Part shown: positions 1-17,103 of the stretch, one piece after another
How the letters are laid out: the number at the start of each line of letters is the position of its first letter
Position numbering within the stretch: position 1 is the first letter of the stretch
NCBI RefSeq assembly: GCF_009996735.1
Contig: NZ_JAACYI010000001.1
Location: forward strand, 380,522 to 444,521
Length of the DNA stretch: 64,000 nt
Direction of reading: 5' to 3'
DNA from: Cellulomonas sp. APG4
GTDB taxonomy: Bacteria > Actinomycetota > Actinomycetes > Actinomycetales > Cellulomonadaceae
Made by a program: the position numbers and the translations under genes
The notes under the pieces: model-generated
What the model was told of the DNA's origin: nothing
Databases searched by the model: none
The model's input: the letters and a program-made list of their open reading frames with translations, nothing else

Positions 1-1318
<1,318 letters not shown>

Positions 1319-1371
1319 GGTGTGAAGCCCTTCTTAGGTCTGCGGTCGGAATCGGCGTCGGAGCGCCGGGA

Positions 1372-1842
1372 TCACCAGCGGTAGTGCGCGAACGCCCGGT
1401 TCGACTCGGCCATCTTGTGCATGTCCTCGCGGCGCTTGACCGCGGCACCCAGGCCGTTGCTGGCGTCAAGGATCTCGTTCATGAGCCGCTCGGTCATGGT
1501 CTTCTCGCGACGGGCGCGCGAGAAGTCGACGAGCCAGCGCAGGGCCAGGGTCGTGGCACGCACAGGGCGAACCTCGATCGGCACCTGGTACGTCGCACCG
1601 CCGACGCGGCGGGACTTGACCTCGAGCGCGGGGCGCACGTTGTCGAGTGCGCGCTTGAGGATGACGACCGGGTCGGTTCCCGTCTTCTCACGCGCGCCCT
1701 CGAGCGCGCCGTAGACGATCGACTCGGCGGTGGTCTTCTTGCCGTCGAGCAGCACCTTGTTGATCAGCTGCGTGACGACGGGCGACCCGTAGACAGGGTC
1801 GGCGATGAGCGGCCGCTTCGGGGCCGGGCCCTTACGAGGCAT
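1372..1842 (-). CDS. rpsG: 30S ribosomal protein S7
   Basis: 156-residue S7, the primary binder of the 3' major domain of 16S rRNA and organiser of the 30S head. The protein starts [12 protein letters not shown] and ends NRAFAHYRW, typical for actinobacterial S7 in length and sequence. Its ATG overlaps the TGA of rpsL by one base (TGATG), so translation is probably coupled to S12. It lies between rpsL and fusA in the str operon. In other bacteria S7 represses its own operon; I did not identify the corresponding mRNA structure here. Confidence 0.98.
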   Translation of the reverse strand: MPRKGPAPKRPLIADPVYGSPVVTQLINKVLLDGKKTTAESIVYGALEGAREKTGTDPVVILKRALDNVRPALEVKSRRVGGATYQVPIEVRPVRATTLALRWLVDFSRARREKTMTERLMNEILDASNGLGAAVKRREDMHKMAESNRAFAHYRW

Positions 1843-2216
1843 CAGCTCTTCTCCTTCTTCGCGCCGTAACGGCTGCGGGCCTGCTTGCGGCCCTTGACGC
1901 CCTGCGTGTCCAGCGCACCACGGACGATCTTGTAGCGCACGCCGGGCAGGTCCTTCACACGCCCACCGCGCACGAGCACGATCGAGTGCTCCTGCAGGTT
2001 GTGGCCGACGCCGGGGATGTACGCGGTGACCTCGATCTGGCTCGAGAGCTTCACGCGCGCGACCTTGCGCAGCGCGGAGTTCGGCTTCTTCGGGGTGGTG
2101 GTGTAGACGCGGGTGCACACACCGCGCCGCTGCGGGCTGCCCTTGAGGGCGGGCGTCTTCGAGGCCGACGTCTTGGACGTCCGCCCCTTGCGCACGAGCT
2201 GCTGGATCGTGGGCAC
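1842..2216 (-). CDS. rpsL: 30S ribosomal protein S12
   Basis: 124-residue S12, which forms part of the decoding centre. The start is a GTG ([12 protein letters not shown]) with GGAG about six bases upstream; longer in-frame readings upstream have no S12 homology. The residues changed in streptomycin-resistant strains are wild type: Lys43 in TTPKKPNS and Lys88 in [12 protein letters not shown], so no high-level ribosomal streptomycin resistance is encoded. First gene of the str operon, with a promoter about 280 bp upstream and a one-base overlap with rpsG. Confidence 0.98.
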   Translation of the reverse strand: MPTIQQLVRKGRTSKTSASKTPALKGSPQRRGVCTRVYTTTPKKPNSALRKVARVKLSSQIEVTAYIPGVGHNLQEHSIVLVRGGRVKDLPGVRYKIVRGALDTQGVKGRKQARSRYGAKKEKS

Positions 2217-2494
2217 TACATCTCCGTGTCTTCTCGGTACTGCACTCTGGTCGACCGGGTGGTCAGAAGGGCCGACGTCGCCGACCCTGAGGCCTTTCGT
2301 CCCGCGGCGCCGACTCCGACCCCCGCGTCCGGGCGTGTCGACCACCCTGAGCGCGGCACCGACCGCCAGCAACATCATCTGGACGGAGGGCCGTGCGCGG
2401 TGAGTCGTCACCCGGCCCCGCTGCGACGGCCCCGGGAAGGAGGCGTCGTTCGCGGTGCACGCACGAGGGCCCGACGGCGCGGGCACAGGGTCTT

Positions 2495-2523
2495 ACGTTA
2501 CCCGGCGCCCCCGCGAGCGTCAA
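2495..2523 (-). promoter_or_regulatory. Predicted promoter of rpsL-rpsG-fusA
   Basis: On the minus strand, TTGACG (2523-2518) and TAACGT (2500-2495) are separated by 17 bp, a close match to the housekeeping sigma consensus. Transcription would start near 2488, giving a 5' leader of about 270 nt. Confidence 0.7.
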
Positions 2524-2588
2524 AGCGACGCCAGGAGGGTCACCGGTCCGCATCGGCTCGCTCGGGAGCGGCTCGATCCTGCGACGCC

Positions 2589-2619
2589 GATGGGGCCCGT
2601 CCAGCGGACGGGCCCCATC
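2589..2619 (-). terminator. Terminator hairpin after rpoC
   Basis: Perfect 14-bp inverted repeat (2589-2602 and 2606-2619) with a 3-nt loop, starting 23 nt after the rpoC stop codon. No clear U-tract follows, as is common in actinobacteria. Confidence 0.85.
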
Positions 2620-2642
2620 GTGCGGTCGTGCGAGGACGGATG

Positions 2643-6518
<3,876 letters not shown>

Positions 6519-6613
6519 GGTGTCCTACTTCCTTCGTCAGTCCGTGTTCACCGTGTGTGGCCGGTGAGAGCCGGGAGCCGGGGCCCGCCGCACGCGGCGG
6601 GCCCTCGGCGAGA

Positions 6614-10120
<3,507 letters not shown>

Positions 10121-10268
10121 GAGGGGTCCTTCCCTGCGGATCGAGTGCACGCGCGCGGGTCGAGGCCTTACCCTCCATACCAGCCCATGGCGGCCGATCG
10201 GGCACCGGGCAGAGCTCGGGACCGAGGGGCGGGTTGAGGGTTGCAGGCACAAGCCAGCGCAAAGCGCT

Positions 10269-10297
10269 AGCGTAGCCGGTCGATCCAGGCGGGTCAA
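10269..10297 (-). promoter_or_regulatory. Predicted promoter of rpoB-rpoC
   Basis: TTGACC (10297-10292) and TACGCT (10274-10269) on the minus strand with a 17-bp spacer. The predicted leader to the rpoB start is about 140 nt. Because a hairpin lies just upstream, rpoBC can be transcribed separately from rplJL. Confidence 0.75.
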
Positions 10298-10355
10298 CCC
10301 GGGTCATGGGACGACTGTGTCCCGGTGTCGTGACGTGCCGAGCCACCACGCCCGG

Positions 10356-10400
10356 GCACGTCGAAGGCCCGCACCCCCTGGGCACGGGCCTTCGACGTGC
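10356..10400 (-). terminator. Hairpin between rplL and rpoB
   Basis: Perfect 16-bp inverted repeat (10356-10371 and 10385-10400) with a 13-nt loop, 38 nt after the rplL stop. Two smaller perfect hairpins (10402-10419 and 10420-10434) lie between it and rplL. It probably ends or attenuates rplJL transcription; RNase processing is an alternative role. Confidence 0.75.
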
Positions 10401-10438
10401 TGACCGGCCGGGGCCGGTCGCTCGCTAGGAGCGAGAGG

Positions 10439-10831
10439 TCACTTGAGGGTGACGGTCGCGCCGGCGCCCTCGAGGGCAGCCTTCGCCTTCTCGGCGGTCT
10501 CCTTGTTCGCGCCCTCGAGCACGGGCTTGGGAGCACCGTCGACGAGGTCCTTGGCCTCCTTGAGGCCGAGGCTCGTGAGGGCACGCACCTCCTTGATGAC
10601 CTGGATCTTCTTGTCGCCGGCCGACTCGAGGATGACGTCGAACTCGTCCTTCTCCTCCTCGGCCTCGGCGGCGGCGGCGCCACCGCCGGCGGCCGGGGCC
10701 GCGGCAGCGGCGACCGGAGCGGCAGCGGTGACCTCGAAGGTCTCCTCGAAGGCCTTCACGAACTCGGAGAGCTCGATGAGGGTGAGCTCCTTGAAAGCGT
10801 CGATCAGCTCGTCGGTGGTGAGCTTCGCCAT
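10439..10831 (-). CDS. rplL: 50S ribosomal protein L7/L12
   Basis: 130-residue L7/L12, the flexible stalk protein that recruits translational GTPases. It has the N-terminal dimerisation helices ([20 protein letters not shown]), an Ala/Gly-rich hinge around residues 45-62 and the conserved C-terminal domain ([18 protein letters not shown]). The ATG at 10831 has GGAA upstream and gives the family start MAKLTTDEL. It follows rplJ by 83 nt and is followed by hairpins before the rpoB promoter. Confidence 0.98.
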   Translation of the reverse strand: MAKLTTDELIDAFKELTLIELSEFVKAFEETFEVTAAAPVAAAAAPAAGGGAAAAEAEEEKDEFDVILESAGDKKIQVIKEVRALTSLGLKEAKDLVDGAPKPVLEGANKETAEKAKAALEGAGATVTLK

Positions 10832-10914
10832 GGTGGCGTTCCTTCCTGGTTGCCCTGCCCGGCGCACGGCCGGGAGCAGGTGGGGTGGTGTGTCGAGGGA
10901 CGGCGACCCTGGGG

Positions 10915-11445
10915 TCAGGCCGCCTGGTCCTCGGTCGCCCGCTTCTCGCGCAGGGCATCGATGGTGCGCACGGCCTGGGCCGTGGGCGCCGTGAACATGT
11001 ACGCCGCCTGGTAGAGCGACGCCTTGAACGCGCCGGCCAGCTTGGCCAGCAGCACCTCGCGGGACTCGAGGTCCGCGAGCTTGGTGATCCCGGCCGCGTC
11101 GAGCGGACGTCCGTCGAGGACACCGCCCTTGATGACGAGCTGGGGGTTGGCCTTGGCGAAGTCACGCAGGCCCTTGGCCGCCTCGACCGGGTCACCGGTC
11201 ACGAAGGCGACGGCCGAGGGGCCCTTGAGGTGGTCGTCGAGTCCCTCGACGCCGGCCTGCCTGGCCGCGATCGCGGTCAGCGTGTTCTTCACCACGGCGT
11301 AGGTTGCGTTGCCGCTGAGCGCGCGCCGCAGCTCCTTGAGCTGAGCGACGGAGAGCCCGCGGTACTCGGTCAGCACGACGGCGTCCGAGCTGCGGAACTT
11401 CTCCGTGAGCTCGGCGACCGCGGCTGCCTTGTCCGGCCTCGCCAT
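10915..11445 (-). CDS. rplJ: 50S ribosomal protein L10
   Basis: 176-residue L10, which anchors the L7/L12 dimers to 23S rRNA. It starts [17 protein letters not shown] and contains the conserved [15 protein letters not shown] and [10 protein letters not shown] segments; the Ala-rich C-terminal helix binds L7/L12. A hairpin-bearing leader precedes it, consistent with known autoregulation by the L10-L12 complex. It is separated from rplA by an unrelated 7-kb cassette, although in many bacteria rplKA and rplJL are adjacent. Confidence 0.98.
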   Translation of the reverse strand: MARPDKAAAVAELTEKFRSSDAVVLTEYRGLSVAQLKELRRALSGNATYAVVKNTLTAIAARQAGVEGLDDHLKGPSAVAFVTGDPVEAAKGLRDFAKANPQLVIKGGVLDGRPLDAAGITKLADLESREVLLAKLAGAFKASLYQAAYMFTAPTAQAVRTIDALREKRATEDQAA

Positions 11446-11675
11446 GGCATTCCTTCCGGTGGTGGTGCCGCAGCGCGTCGGCCGACCCCGGACATGAGAA
11501 GAGCCCCGCGCAGGCGCGGGGCTCGGGGTCTCGACGGATGGTCTCCGTCGTCATGTCGAGTCACTCACCTGCGCCGGCCCCCGCTCACGTGCGGGACTTC
11601 GGTCCACCCCCGCGCGCCTGCTGCTCGCGAGCGAGCCTGGCGACGTGCGGGAGCCGACGACCTGCGGTCTTGGGC
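11446..11675 (-). promoter_or_regulatory. Probable L10 (rplJL) mRNA leader
   Basis: Predicted untranslated leader of about 230 nt. It contains a perfect 10-bp hairpin (11501-11510 with 11515-11524) followed on the minus strand by TTCTCATGTC and CCGGGGTCG, a layout resembling actinobacterial L10 leaders bound by L10-(L12)4. The exact 5' boundary is inferred from the promoter call. Confidence 0.5.
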
Positions 11676-11681
11676 CCAGCC

Positions 11682-11711
11682 AGCGTACGCGACGCGGCGC
11701 CGGACGCACAA
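11682..11711 (-). promoter_or_regulatory. Predicted promoter of rplJ-rplL
   Basis: TTGTGC (11711-11706) and TACGCT (11687-11682) on the minus strand, 18-bp spacer. The -10 hexamer is the same as that of rpoB. The rest of the 11446-11785 gap holds the L10 leader and, on the plus strand, only a ribosome-binding site for the next gene. Confidence 0.5.
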
Positions 11712-11785
11712 ACCGCCGTCGTGCACGTCACAACCCGGGGTGTCGCGCCCTCCTTCCCGGTGAGGACCTGCAGGGAGGAGCACGC

Positions 11786-12619
11786 ATGAGCACCGAGGCT
11801 GCCGTCCCCGCCCACGTCGACGGCGGCGGAGGGGTGACCGACTGCGCACGGTGGGCCCGCACGCACGTGCCCCACGGCGTGGGGCTCCCCGTCGCGAGGT
11901 TCGGCGAGGGGCACCCCGACGCCGGGTGGCGCGTGCGGGTGGCCCTCCTGCACGGCCCCGTCGACACGGAGCACCCCGACCTCGCCGGGGCCCGCACGAC
12001 GACGTGGCCGGGCGTGCGGGGCCTCCACCCCGGCACGCCCGACCCGTTGAGCACCGCCTACGCCGCGCTGCTCGTCGGCCAGGGTCGGGCGCAGGTCCGT
12101 GGCCTCGTCCCCGCCGCGCACCTGCTCGTGGCACCCGTGCTCGCCGCCGGCAGGCAGCACGCCGACGAGCTCGTGGCCCGCGCGGTGCGCTGGGCCGTCG
12201 CCGAGGGAGCTCACGTGGTGGCGCTGCCGATCGCCCGACGCCGCCTCGGGCGACGCCTGTCGGTCACCCTGCGCCGGGCGACCGCGGCAGGTGTGACCGT
12301 GCTCGCCCCCGCGGGTGACCGTGGGCCGCACGACGTCGCCTTCCCCGCCTCCGTCACGGGCGTCGTGGCGGTGGCCGCGCACGACGGCGAGCACCTGCTC
12401 CCGGGCGCGAGCGAGCTCGCCGACGTCGCCGCACCGGGTCAGGACGTTCCAGGTGCCGGCCCCGCGGGCACGACCCCGCTCAGCGGGTCCGCCCCCGCGA
12501 CGGTGCTCGCGGCCGGCGCGGCCGCCGCGGCACGCTCGGCCCTCGCCCTCGAGCTGTTCGGGTCCCTGCACGGCGATCCGCCGCTCCCGCAGGGGTGGAC
12601 GACCCACGGGGCCGGCTGA
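11786..12619 (+). CDS. Subtilase-fold pseudoprotease (S8-like, catalytic residues lost)
   Basis: 277-residue protein with the outline of a peptidase S8 domain but no usable triad. The Asp strand reads RVALLHGPVDTEHPDL (Asp replaced by His56), the region of the catalytic His reads PLSTAYAALLVG with no His, the oxyanion Asn motif is AGD (Asp178), and the Ser motif reads LSGSAPATVLAAG. No signal peptide or membrane segment is visible, so it is probably cytosolic. ATG at 11786 is preceded by GGGAGGAG. It converges on the CHAT gene (21-bp gap) and probably belongs to the same cassette as a non-catalytic partner, decoy or substrate-binding subunit. The fold call rests on motif spacing only. Confidence 0.7.
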   Translation: MSTEAAVPAHVDGGGGVTDCARWARTHVPHGVGLPVARFGEGHPDAGWRVRVALLHGPVDTEHPDLAGARTTTWPGVRGLHPGTPDPLSTAYAALLVGQGRAQVRGLVPAAHLLVAPVLAAGRQHADELVARAVRWAVAEGAHVVALPIARRRLGRRLSVTLRRATAAGVTVLAPAGDRGPHDVAFPASVTGVVAVAAHDGEHLLPGASELADVAAPGQDVPGAGPAGTTPLSGSAPATVLAAGAAAAARSALALELFGSLHGDPPLPQGWTTHGAG

Positions 12620-12640
12620 GCCGCGCGGGGTCGCGAGGTC

Positions 12641-15274
12641 TCAGTCGAGCCCGTCGACGAAGCAGGAGACGGGCACCGGCGGCACCACCTGGGCGGTTGC
12701 GTGGGCGAGCGCGCTCGCGGGGGCGAGACCATCGGCGAGGCCCGCATGCAGGGCCGGCATGAGGGCGGCCGCGGTGTCGTCCCGCAACGGCGCCAGGGCC
12801 GCGACCACGGCGCGCGCGCCCAGCCGCAGGAGCACGCTCGCGAGCCCGAGCACCTCACCCCCGGGCCGTTCGGAGGACCTCCCCACCTCGCACGCCGACA
12901 GGACGACGACCGAGCGGGGCAGCCGGAGACCCTCGAGCTCGTGGGCGAACAACGGGCCGTCCGCGAGACGGAGGGACGAGAACAGGGGGTTGTCGACCTC
13001 GTGCCGGCCGTGTGCGGCCAGGTGCACCACCGATGCCGTCGCGAGCGCCGCGCGCGCCGCCCCGCTCGTCGCGGCGTCACCCGTGCGGATCTCGACGCGG
13101 TGGGGCGGCCGCCAGCACTCCGCCACCGCGCGGGCCTCGGCCGCGGACGCAGCGAGGCCAGGGCCGGTCAGCACACGCACGTCGTCACGCCGCTCCACGG
13201 GCGGTCGGACGCGGTCCGGGTGGCCCTCGCGCGTCGCGAGCCGCGACGCGACGCTCGTGGCTCGGCCCGCACGCGACGGGAGGGCGCCCCAGGGGACCGT
13301 GAGCAGGAGGCCGCCGGCCACCACGTGGAGCGGCCCGCGCACGTCACCGAGGACCCGTCGCAGCACGATGTCGTCGAGCGCCGCGAGACCCCGACGCAAC
13401 GAGCGCTCCGCGACGTCCGCGAGCGCCGCGGGCAGCGATCGCGCGAGCACGTCGAGGTCCGCCCGGACGCGGCGGAGCACGGGACGCAGCTCGTCGAGGT
13501 CGGCCACCCGCGCGAGGCGGCTCCCCGCAGCGTCGAGGACGACGGCGTGCACCGCGCCCTGATGCACGACGAGGTCGAGGACGGTCACCTCGGTGGCGGC
13601 GTCGCGGAGCGTCCGGCGCACCTCCGCGGCCCGGGGTGGGCGCGGGGGCGCGACCCCCTCGCCCACCTGCCACGCGCGCTCCCTGATCCGGCGCTGGAGC
13701 CCGCTCATGAGCCTGCGCACCTCGGCGAGCTCCTCGGCGGCCGGGCCACGTGCCTCGGGTGGCAGCGCACGACGGCGCTCCGCGGCCTGCCGCAGCTCGC
13801 TGAGCAGCTCGGCGAGACGCTCGTCACGTGGCGGCTGAACCCTCGCCGCCCCGGCGAACGTGGCCCGCCCGCGCTCCACGGCGTCGAGCACGGCGTCGGC
13901 ACGACCGCGCGCGAGGGCCACCCCGACCTCGAGCTCGACCAGCCGGCTGCCGTGCACCGCAGCCGCGGCAACCGCCTCGACCGAGCCGAGCCGACGGCGG
14001 TGCTCCGCGAGCACCTCCTGCCCGCCCCGCACCTCGCTCCGCAGCCGGTCGGTACGGCCCTCGGCGAGCGCGAGACGCGCCCGGACCAGGCGTGTCTGCA
14101 CCGTGAGGGCGAGCGGCTGGTCGCCCGTGAGACGGCCCGCGGCGGCGAGGAGGACACGCGCCTCCTGCGTCCTGCCGGCCGCCGCGAAGGCCTCGGCGGC
14201 GGTGACGCGGGCCGCTCGTGCGAGGCCCGCGTCGAGGCTCTCGTCGGCGAGCTCGCGGGCGCGCTCCGCCAGACGCACGAGCGCCGACGTACCGCGGGGG
14301 CGGGGGCGTCCCCCTGCCTGCGCGGTCGTCGCGCCAGGCGTCCCGACCTCGTCGCGCAGCACCGCCAGCTCCGCCTGGCACACCGCGAGCTCGGCGCGCT
14401 GGGCCCAGGGCCGGTTCCCCCGCCGCAGGAGCCGCCGGTGCGCAGCACGAGCCCAGCGACGGGCCTCGTGCGGACGCCGGGCCAGCAGCGCGCAGTCGGC
14501 CCGCGCGAGCTCGGCCTGGGCGAGGTCGAACGCGAGACGCTGCGCGGCCAGCAGCGACGCGGCCTCCCCCAGGATCTGGTCGGCCTCCGTCACCAGTCCC
14601 GCCTCGACCAGCACCTGGGCGCGGTCGAGCAGCGCGATCGCCGGCGAGACGTCGTGGTCGAGGTCAGCGGCGTCGGCCATCGCAGCGAGCGCCGCGGGGA
14701 GGTCTCCCGCGAGGAACTCGAGGTAGCCGAGGTTGTGGCGCGCCTTGAACAGCCGCGTGCGGTCGCCGAGGCGCTCGGCGCGCTCGGCGACCGCAGTGAG
14801 GTCGGCGCGCGCCTGCGCGAGCCGTCCCTCGCCGAGCAGGAGGGAGCCGCGGTTGAGCAGGACGCGGCACGCGTCGAGCGGCTCGGCGTGCTCGATCCCG
14901 GCCACCGCGTTGTCCAGCGCCTCGAGTGCGCCGGGGATGTCACCGCCGCGCAGGCGGACGAGGCCGCGCTGCCCGGCGATGGCGACCTCGAGCGCTGGGG
15001 CCGTCGCGACCCGGGCCCACCCGAGGGCCTCGTCGAGCAGCTCCTCGGCGCGCCCGGCGTCGGCCCGGAGCTCGAACTCGCTCACGACGAGGCCCAGCAG
15101 GCTCCGGCTCCGGACGTAGGCGACGTCCCGTGCCGGGGCCGCGGCCCCGGGTGCGGGCCCGAGGCGCCGTAGCGCCGACCGGAACGCCGCCGAGGCGCGC
15201 GCGGGGCGCCCGGCGGAGTTGTGCTCGAGGCCGCGGTCGAGCGCGGCACGTGCCGCGTCGAGCTGCTGAGCCAT
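12641..15274 (-). CDS. TPR-CHAT caspase-like protease
   Basis: 877 residues. Roughly residues 1-560 are helical and Ala/Arg/Leu-rich with TPR-like repeats (for example ALEALDNAVAGIEHAEPLDA, RLAQARADLTAVAERAERLG). The C-terminal third is a CHAT domain, the caspase-related C14/CD fold, with the His-Cys dyad intact: HLAAHG (His755) and VVLSACEVG (Cys795), followed by the typical GGEVLGLASVLLRLGARAVVAAL. No signal peptide or membrane segment. ATG at 15274 has AAGGGG upstream. It is last in an operon with sigma factor, small protein and subtilisin, 41 nt after the subtilisin. CHAT proteases usually cut a specific partner when their TPR or sensor part is triggered; trigger and substrate here are unknown. 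Confidence 0.9.
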   Translation of the reverse strand: MAQQLDAARAALDRGLEHNSAGRPARASAAFRSALRRLGPAPGAAAPARDVAYVRSRSLLGLVVSEFELRADAGRAEELLDEALGWARVATAPALEVAIAGQRGLVRLRGGDIPGALEALDNAVAGIEHAEPLDACRVLLNRGSLLLGEGRLAQARADLTAVAERAERLGDRTRLFKARHNLGYLEFLAGDLPAALAAMADAADLDHDVSPAIALLDRAQVLVEAGLVTEADQILGEAASLLAAQRLAFDLAQAELARADCALLARRPHEARRWARAAHRRLLRRGNRPWAQRAELAVCQAELAVLRDEVGTPGATTAQAGGRPRPRGTSALVRLAERARELADESLDAGLARAARVTAAEAFAAAGRTQEARVLLAAAGRLTGDQPLALTVQTRLVRARLALAEGRTDRLRSEVRGGQEVLAEHRRRLGSVEAVAAAAVHGSRLVELEVGVALARGRADAVLDAVERGRATFAGAARVQPPRDERLAELLSELRQAAERRRALPPEARGPAAEELAEVRRLMSGLQRRIRERAWQVGEGVAPPRPPRAAEVRRTLRDAATEVTVLDLVVHQGAVHAVVLDAAGSRLARVADLDELRPVLRRVRADLDVLARSLPAALADVAERSLRRGLAALDDIVLRRVLGDVRGPLHVVAGGLLLTVPWGALPSRAGRATSVASRLATREGHPDRVRPPVERRDDVRVLTGPGLAASAAEARAVAECWRPPHRVEIRTGDAATSGAARAALATASVVHLAAHGRHEVDNPLFSSLRLADGPLFAHELEGLRLPRSVVVLSACEVGRSSERPGGEVLGLASVLLRLGARAVVAALAPLRDDTAAALMPALHAGLADGLAPASALAHATAQVVPPVPVSCFVDGLD

Positions 15275-15315
15275 GGTCACCCCTTCGCCGGGTGCGGCGG
15301 AGGGGTGACCCCGGG

Positions 15316-17064
15316 TCAGGACGTCGGCTCGAGCCCCGTCGTCTCGGTGATGGCCGTCCAGGTCTCCTCGCACCGCGAGTGCACCGTAGCGCCCGCGACG
15401 CCGCGGGGTCCGATGCGCTCACGCTCGCGCAGCAGGACAGCCGCGATCTCCCCGGCAAGCACCGGCGCCGCGAACGACGTGCCGCTCCAGACACCGAACC
15501 CGCCCGAGAAGTCGTCGGGGTCGACGGTGCCTCGGCGCTCGCCCGGGTCGGTCCCCACCAGCGACGTGGACGGCGTGCGCGACCCGGCGAGCGTCACGGG
15601 GAACGTGCTGACGAGCGAGGCACCCGCACGTCGACAGGTGACCCACGGTCCGTCGTTGCTGAACAGCGCCGTGGTGCCGTCGGGGTTGAGCGCGCCGACG
15701 GTCAGCACGGGCGGGTCGTCCTTGCTGAGGGTCGACGGCGGGATCGGCGTGGGCGGTGTCACGGCCCGGTCGAGCCGTGGCGCGAAGGCTGCCGGGTACA
15801 GCGGACGCGGGTCGCCGTCGTTGCCCGCCGAGACCACGACGGCCACGCCCGTCCGCCGCAGGGTGTCGAGGAGGTGACGGAACGGCGTGTCGAACGCCGC
15901 GTCCTGCGGGCGCTCGTGCCGGTAGCCAATCGAGAGGCTGAGCACGTCGACGGGGTAGCAGTCGGCGTGCCCCGCGAGGCCCCGCAGGTGGAACACCAGG
16001 AGCCTGCGCAGCGAGCGGAGCAGGTCCCACTCCGCGATGAAGCCCTCGCCGCCGTACAGCCGGCAGGCGAGGACCACGGCGTCCGGGCAGAGCTGGTGCA
16101 CGAGGCCCGAGATGAACGTGCCGTGGCCGGCTACCGGGTCGAGACCGCCGGTGAGCGGCGCGATCGCCATCCCGCCGTCCTCGCAGTCCTGGAGCGGGTT
16201 CGTCGGGCGCGGGTACGTCCCGATCGGTTCCCCGAGCACCTGGGGGTCGCGGACCACGACGTCGTCGGTGAGCCACGGGTGGCGACCGGTTCCGGTGTCG
16301 AGCACGGCGACGACGGGGCGTTCGATCCCGTCGGCGGTGCGGTCGACCGTGCGTCCGTCCTTGTGCCGGCGGCGCGGCGCGGGCCCGACCCAGGTGACCG
16401 GCGACCGACCGCCCGAACCGGCGCGTCCGTACTCGGCAAGTCCCGGCGCCGGGTGCGGGTCGGTGTAGGGGTGCGGGTCCGTGTAGGGGTGCGGGTCCGT
16501 GTACGGGTGGGGGTCCGTGTACGGGTGCGGGTCCGTGTAGGGGTGGGGGTCGGTGTACGGCGCCGCGACCAGCACATGGTCGAGGCTCAGGACGATGCCC
16601 TCCCCCGCCACGGCGGTCAGGCCCTCGCCGACCTCCTCGAGGAGGTCCCACGCGTCGGGAGGACCGGCGGGCCGCCCCGGCGCTGGCTCCACCCGCAGGC
16701 CGAAGCCGAAGGCCGGCTCGGCGGTCGCGAGTGCCTCGGCGTCGAGCCCGGCCCTGCGGAGCAGACGGGCGTCCGCGAGGTCCCCGGCCTCGAGCCGCAC
16801 GGCCCAGTTGTGCTCCGCGGCCGCTCGCTCGAGCTCGGCGATCACCGAGCCCACCGCGGCCTTGTCGTCGGCCGGCACACCCTGGACCAGGATGCGGTCC
16901 GCGATGTACGCCGTCTGCTGTGGCGCGGGGAGGCCCCCTCGGCGGACCGCCGTCGCGGGGTCGAGCGTCCGCACTCGCCACCGCAGCGGTGCGAGCGGCG
17001 GCTGGTCACCTCCGTCGCCCTGCTCACCCTTGCGGTCGCCGCCATGGCTCGCGTCCTGGCTCAT
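15316..17064 (-). CDS. Intracellular subtilisin-family (S8) serine protease with hexapeptide repeat
   Basis: 582 residues with a complete triad: Asp256 (VVAVLDTGTGRHP), His314 (VAGHGTFISG), Ser530 (WSGTSFAAPVLAG), and oxyanion Asn415 (VSAGNDG). There is no signal peptide, so it should act in the cytoplasm. Residues 1-160 form an N-terminal extension of unknown fold, followed by six copies of PYTDPH (169-204), a proline-rich spacer directly before the protease domain. Strong GGAAGGAG before the ATG at 17064. It lies between the small protein gene (39-nt gap) and the TPR-CHAT gene. The pairing of two proteases of different clans suggests a proteolytic cascade or mutual activation, which is inference. 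Confidence 0.92.
   Translation of the reverse strand: MSQDASHGGDRKGEQGDGGDQPPLAPLRWRVRTLDPATAVRRGGLPAPQQTAYIADRILVQGVPADDKAAVGSVIAELERAAAEHNWAVRLEAGDLADARLLRRAGLDAEALATAEPAFGFGLRVEPAPGRPAGPPDAWDLLEEVGEGLTAVAGEGIVLSLDHVLVAAPYTDPHPYTDPHPYTDPHPYTDPHPYTDPHPYTDPHPAPGLAEYGRAGSGGRSPVTWVGPAPRRRHKDGRTVDRTADGIERPVVAVLDTGTGRHPWLTDDVVVRDPQVLGEPIGTYPRPTNPLQDCEDGGMAIAPLTGGLDPVAGHGTFISGLVHQLCPDAVVLACRLYGGEGFIAEWDLLRSLRRLLVFHLRGLAGHADCYPVDVLSLSIGYRHERPQDAAFDTPFRHLLDTLRRTGVAVVVSAGNDGDPRPLYPAAFAPRLDRAVTPPTPIPPSTLSKDDPPVLTVGALNPDGTTALFSNDGPWVTCRRAGASLVSTFPVTLAGSRTPSTSLVGTDPGERRGTVDPDDFSGGFGVWSGTSFAAPVLAGEIAAVLLRERERIGPRGVAGATVHSRCEETWTAITETTGLEPTS
16451..16558 (-). repeat. Six tandem 18-bp repeats inside the S8 gene
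   Basis: Six contiguous 18-bp units (16451, 16469, 16487, 16505, 16523, 16541) differing only at a few third-position bases, each encoding the hexapeptide PYTDPH. The unit is a multiple of three, so slippage would change the spacer length without a frameshift. There are no spacers, so it is not a CRISPR array. Confidence 0.97.
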
Positions 17065-17103
17065 CGCTCTCCTTCCGTGGCCGTGCGTCGGTGGTGACGT
17101 GGG

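Larger units (their letters stand above)
2217..2642. other. Intergenic region between rpoC and rpsL
   Basis: This 426-bp stretch has no gene I can support. It holds the rpoC terminator hairpin (2589-2619), a consensus-like promoter for rpsL (2495-2523) and a predicted untranslated leader of about 270 nt (roughly 2217-2488). I recognise no riboswitch or known ribosomal-protein leader in it. Confidence 0.7.

Noticed and set aside
16451-16558. CRISPR-like tandem repeats
   Set aside because: The 18-bp units are contiguous with no spacers and encode an in-frame hexapeptide inside a protease gene.
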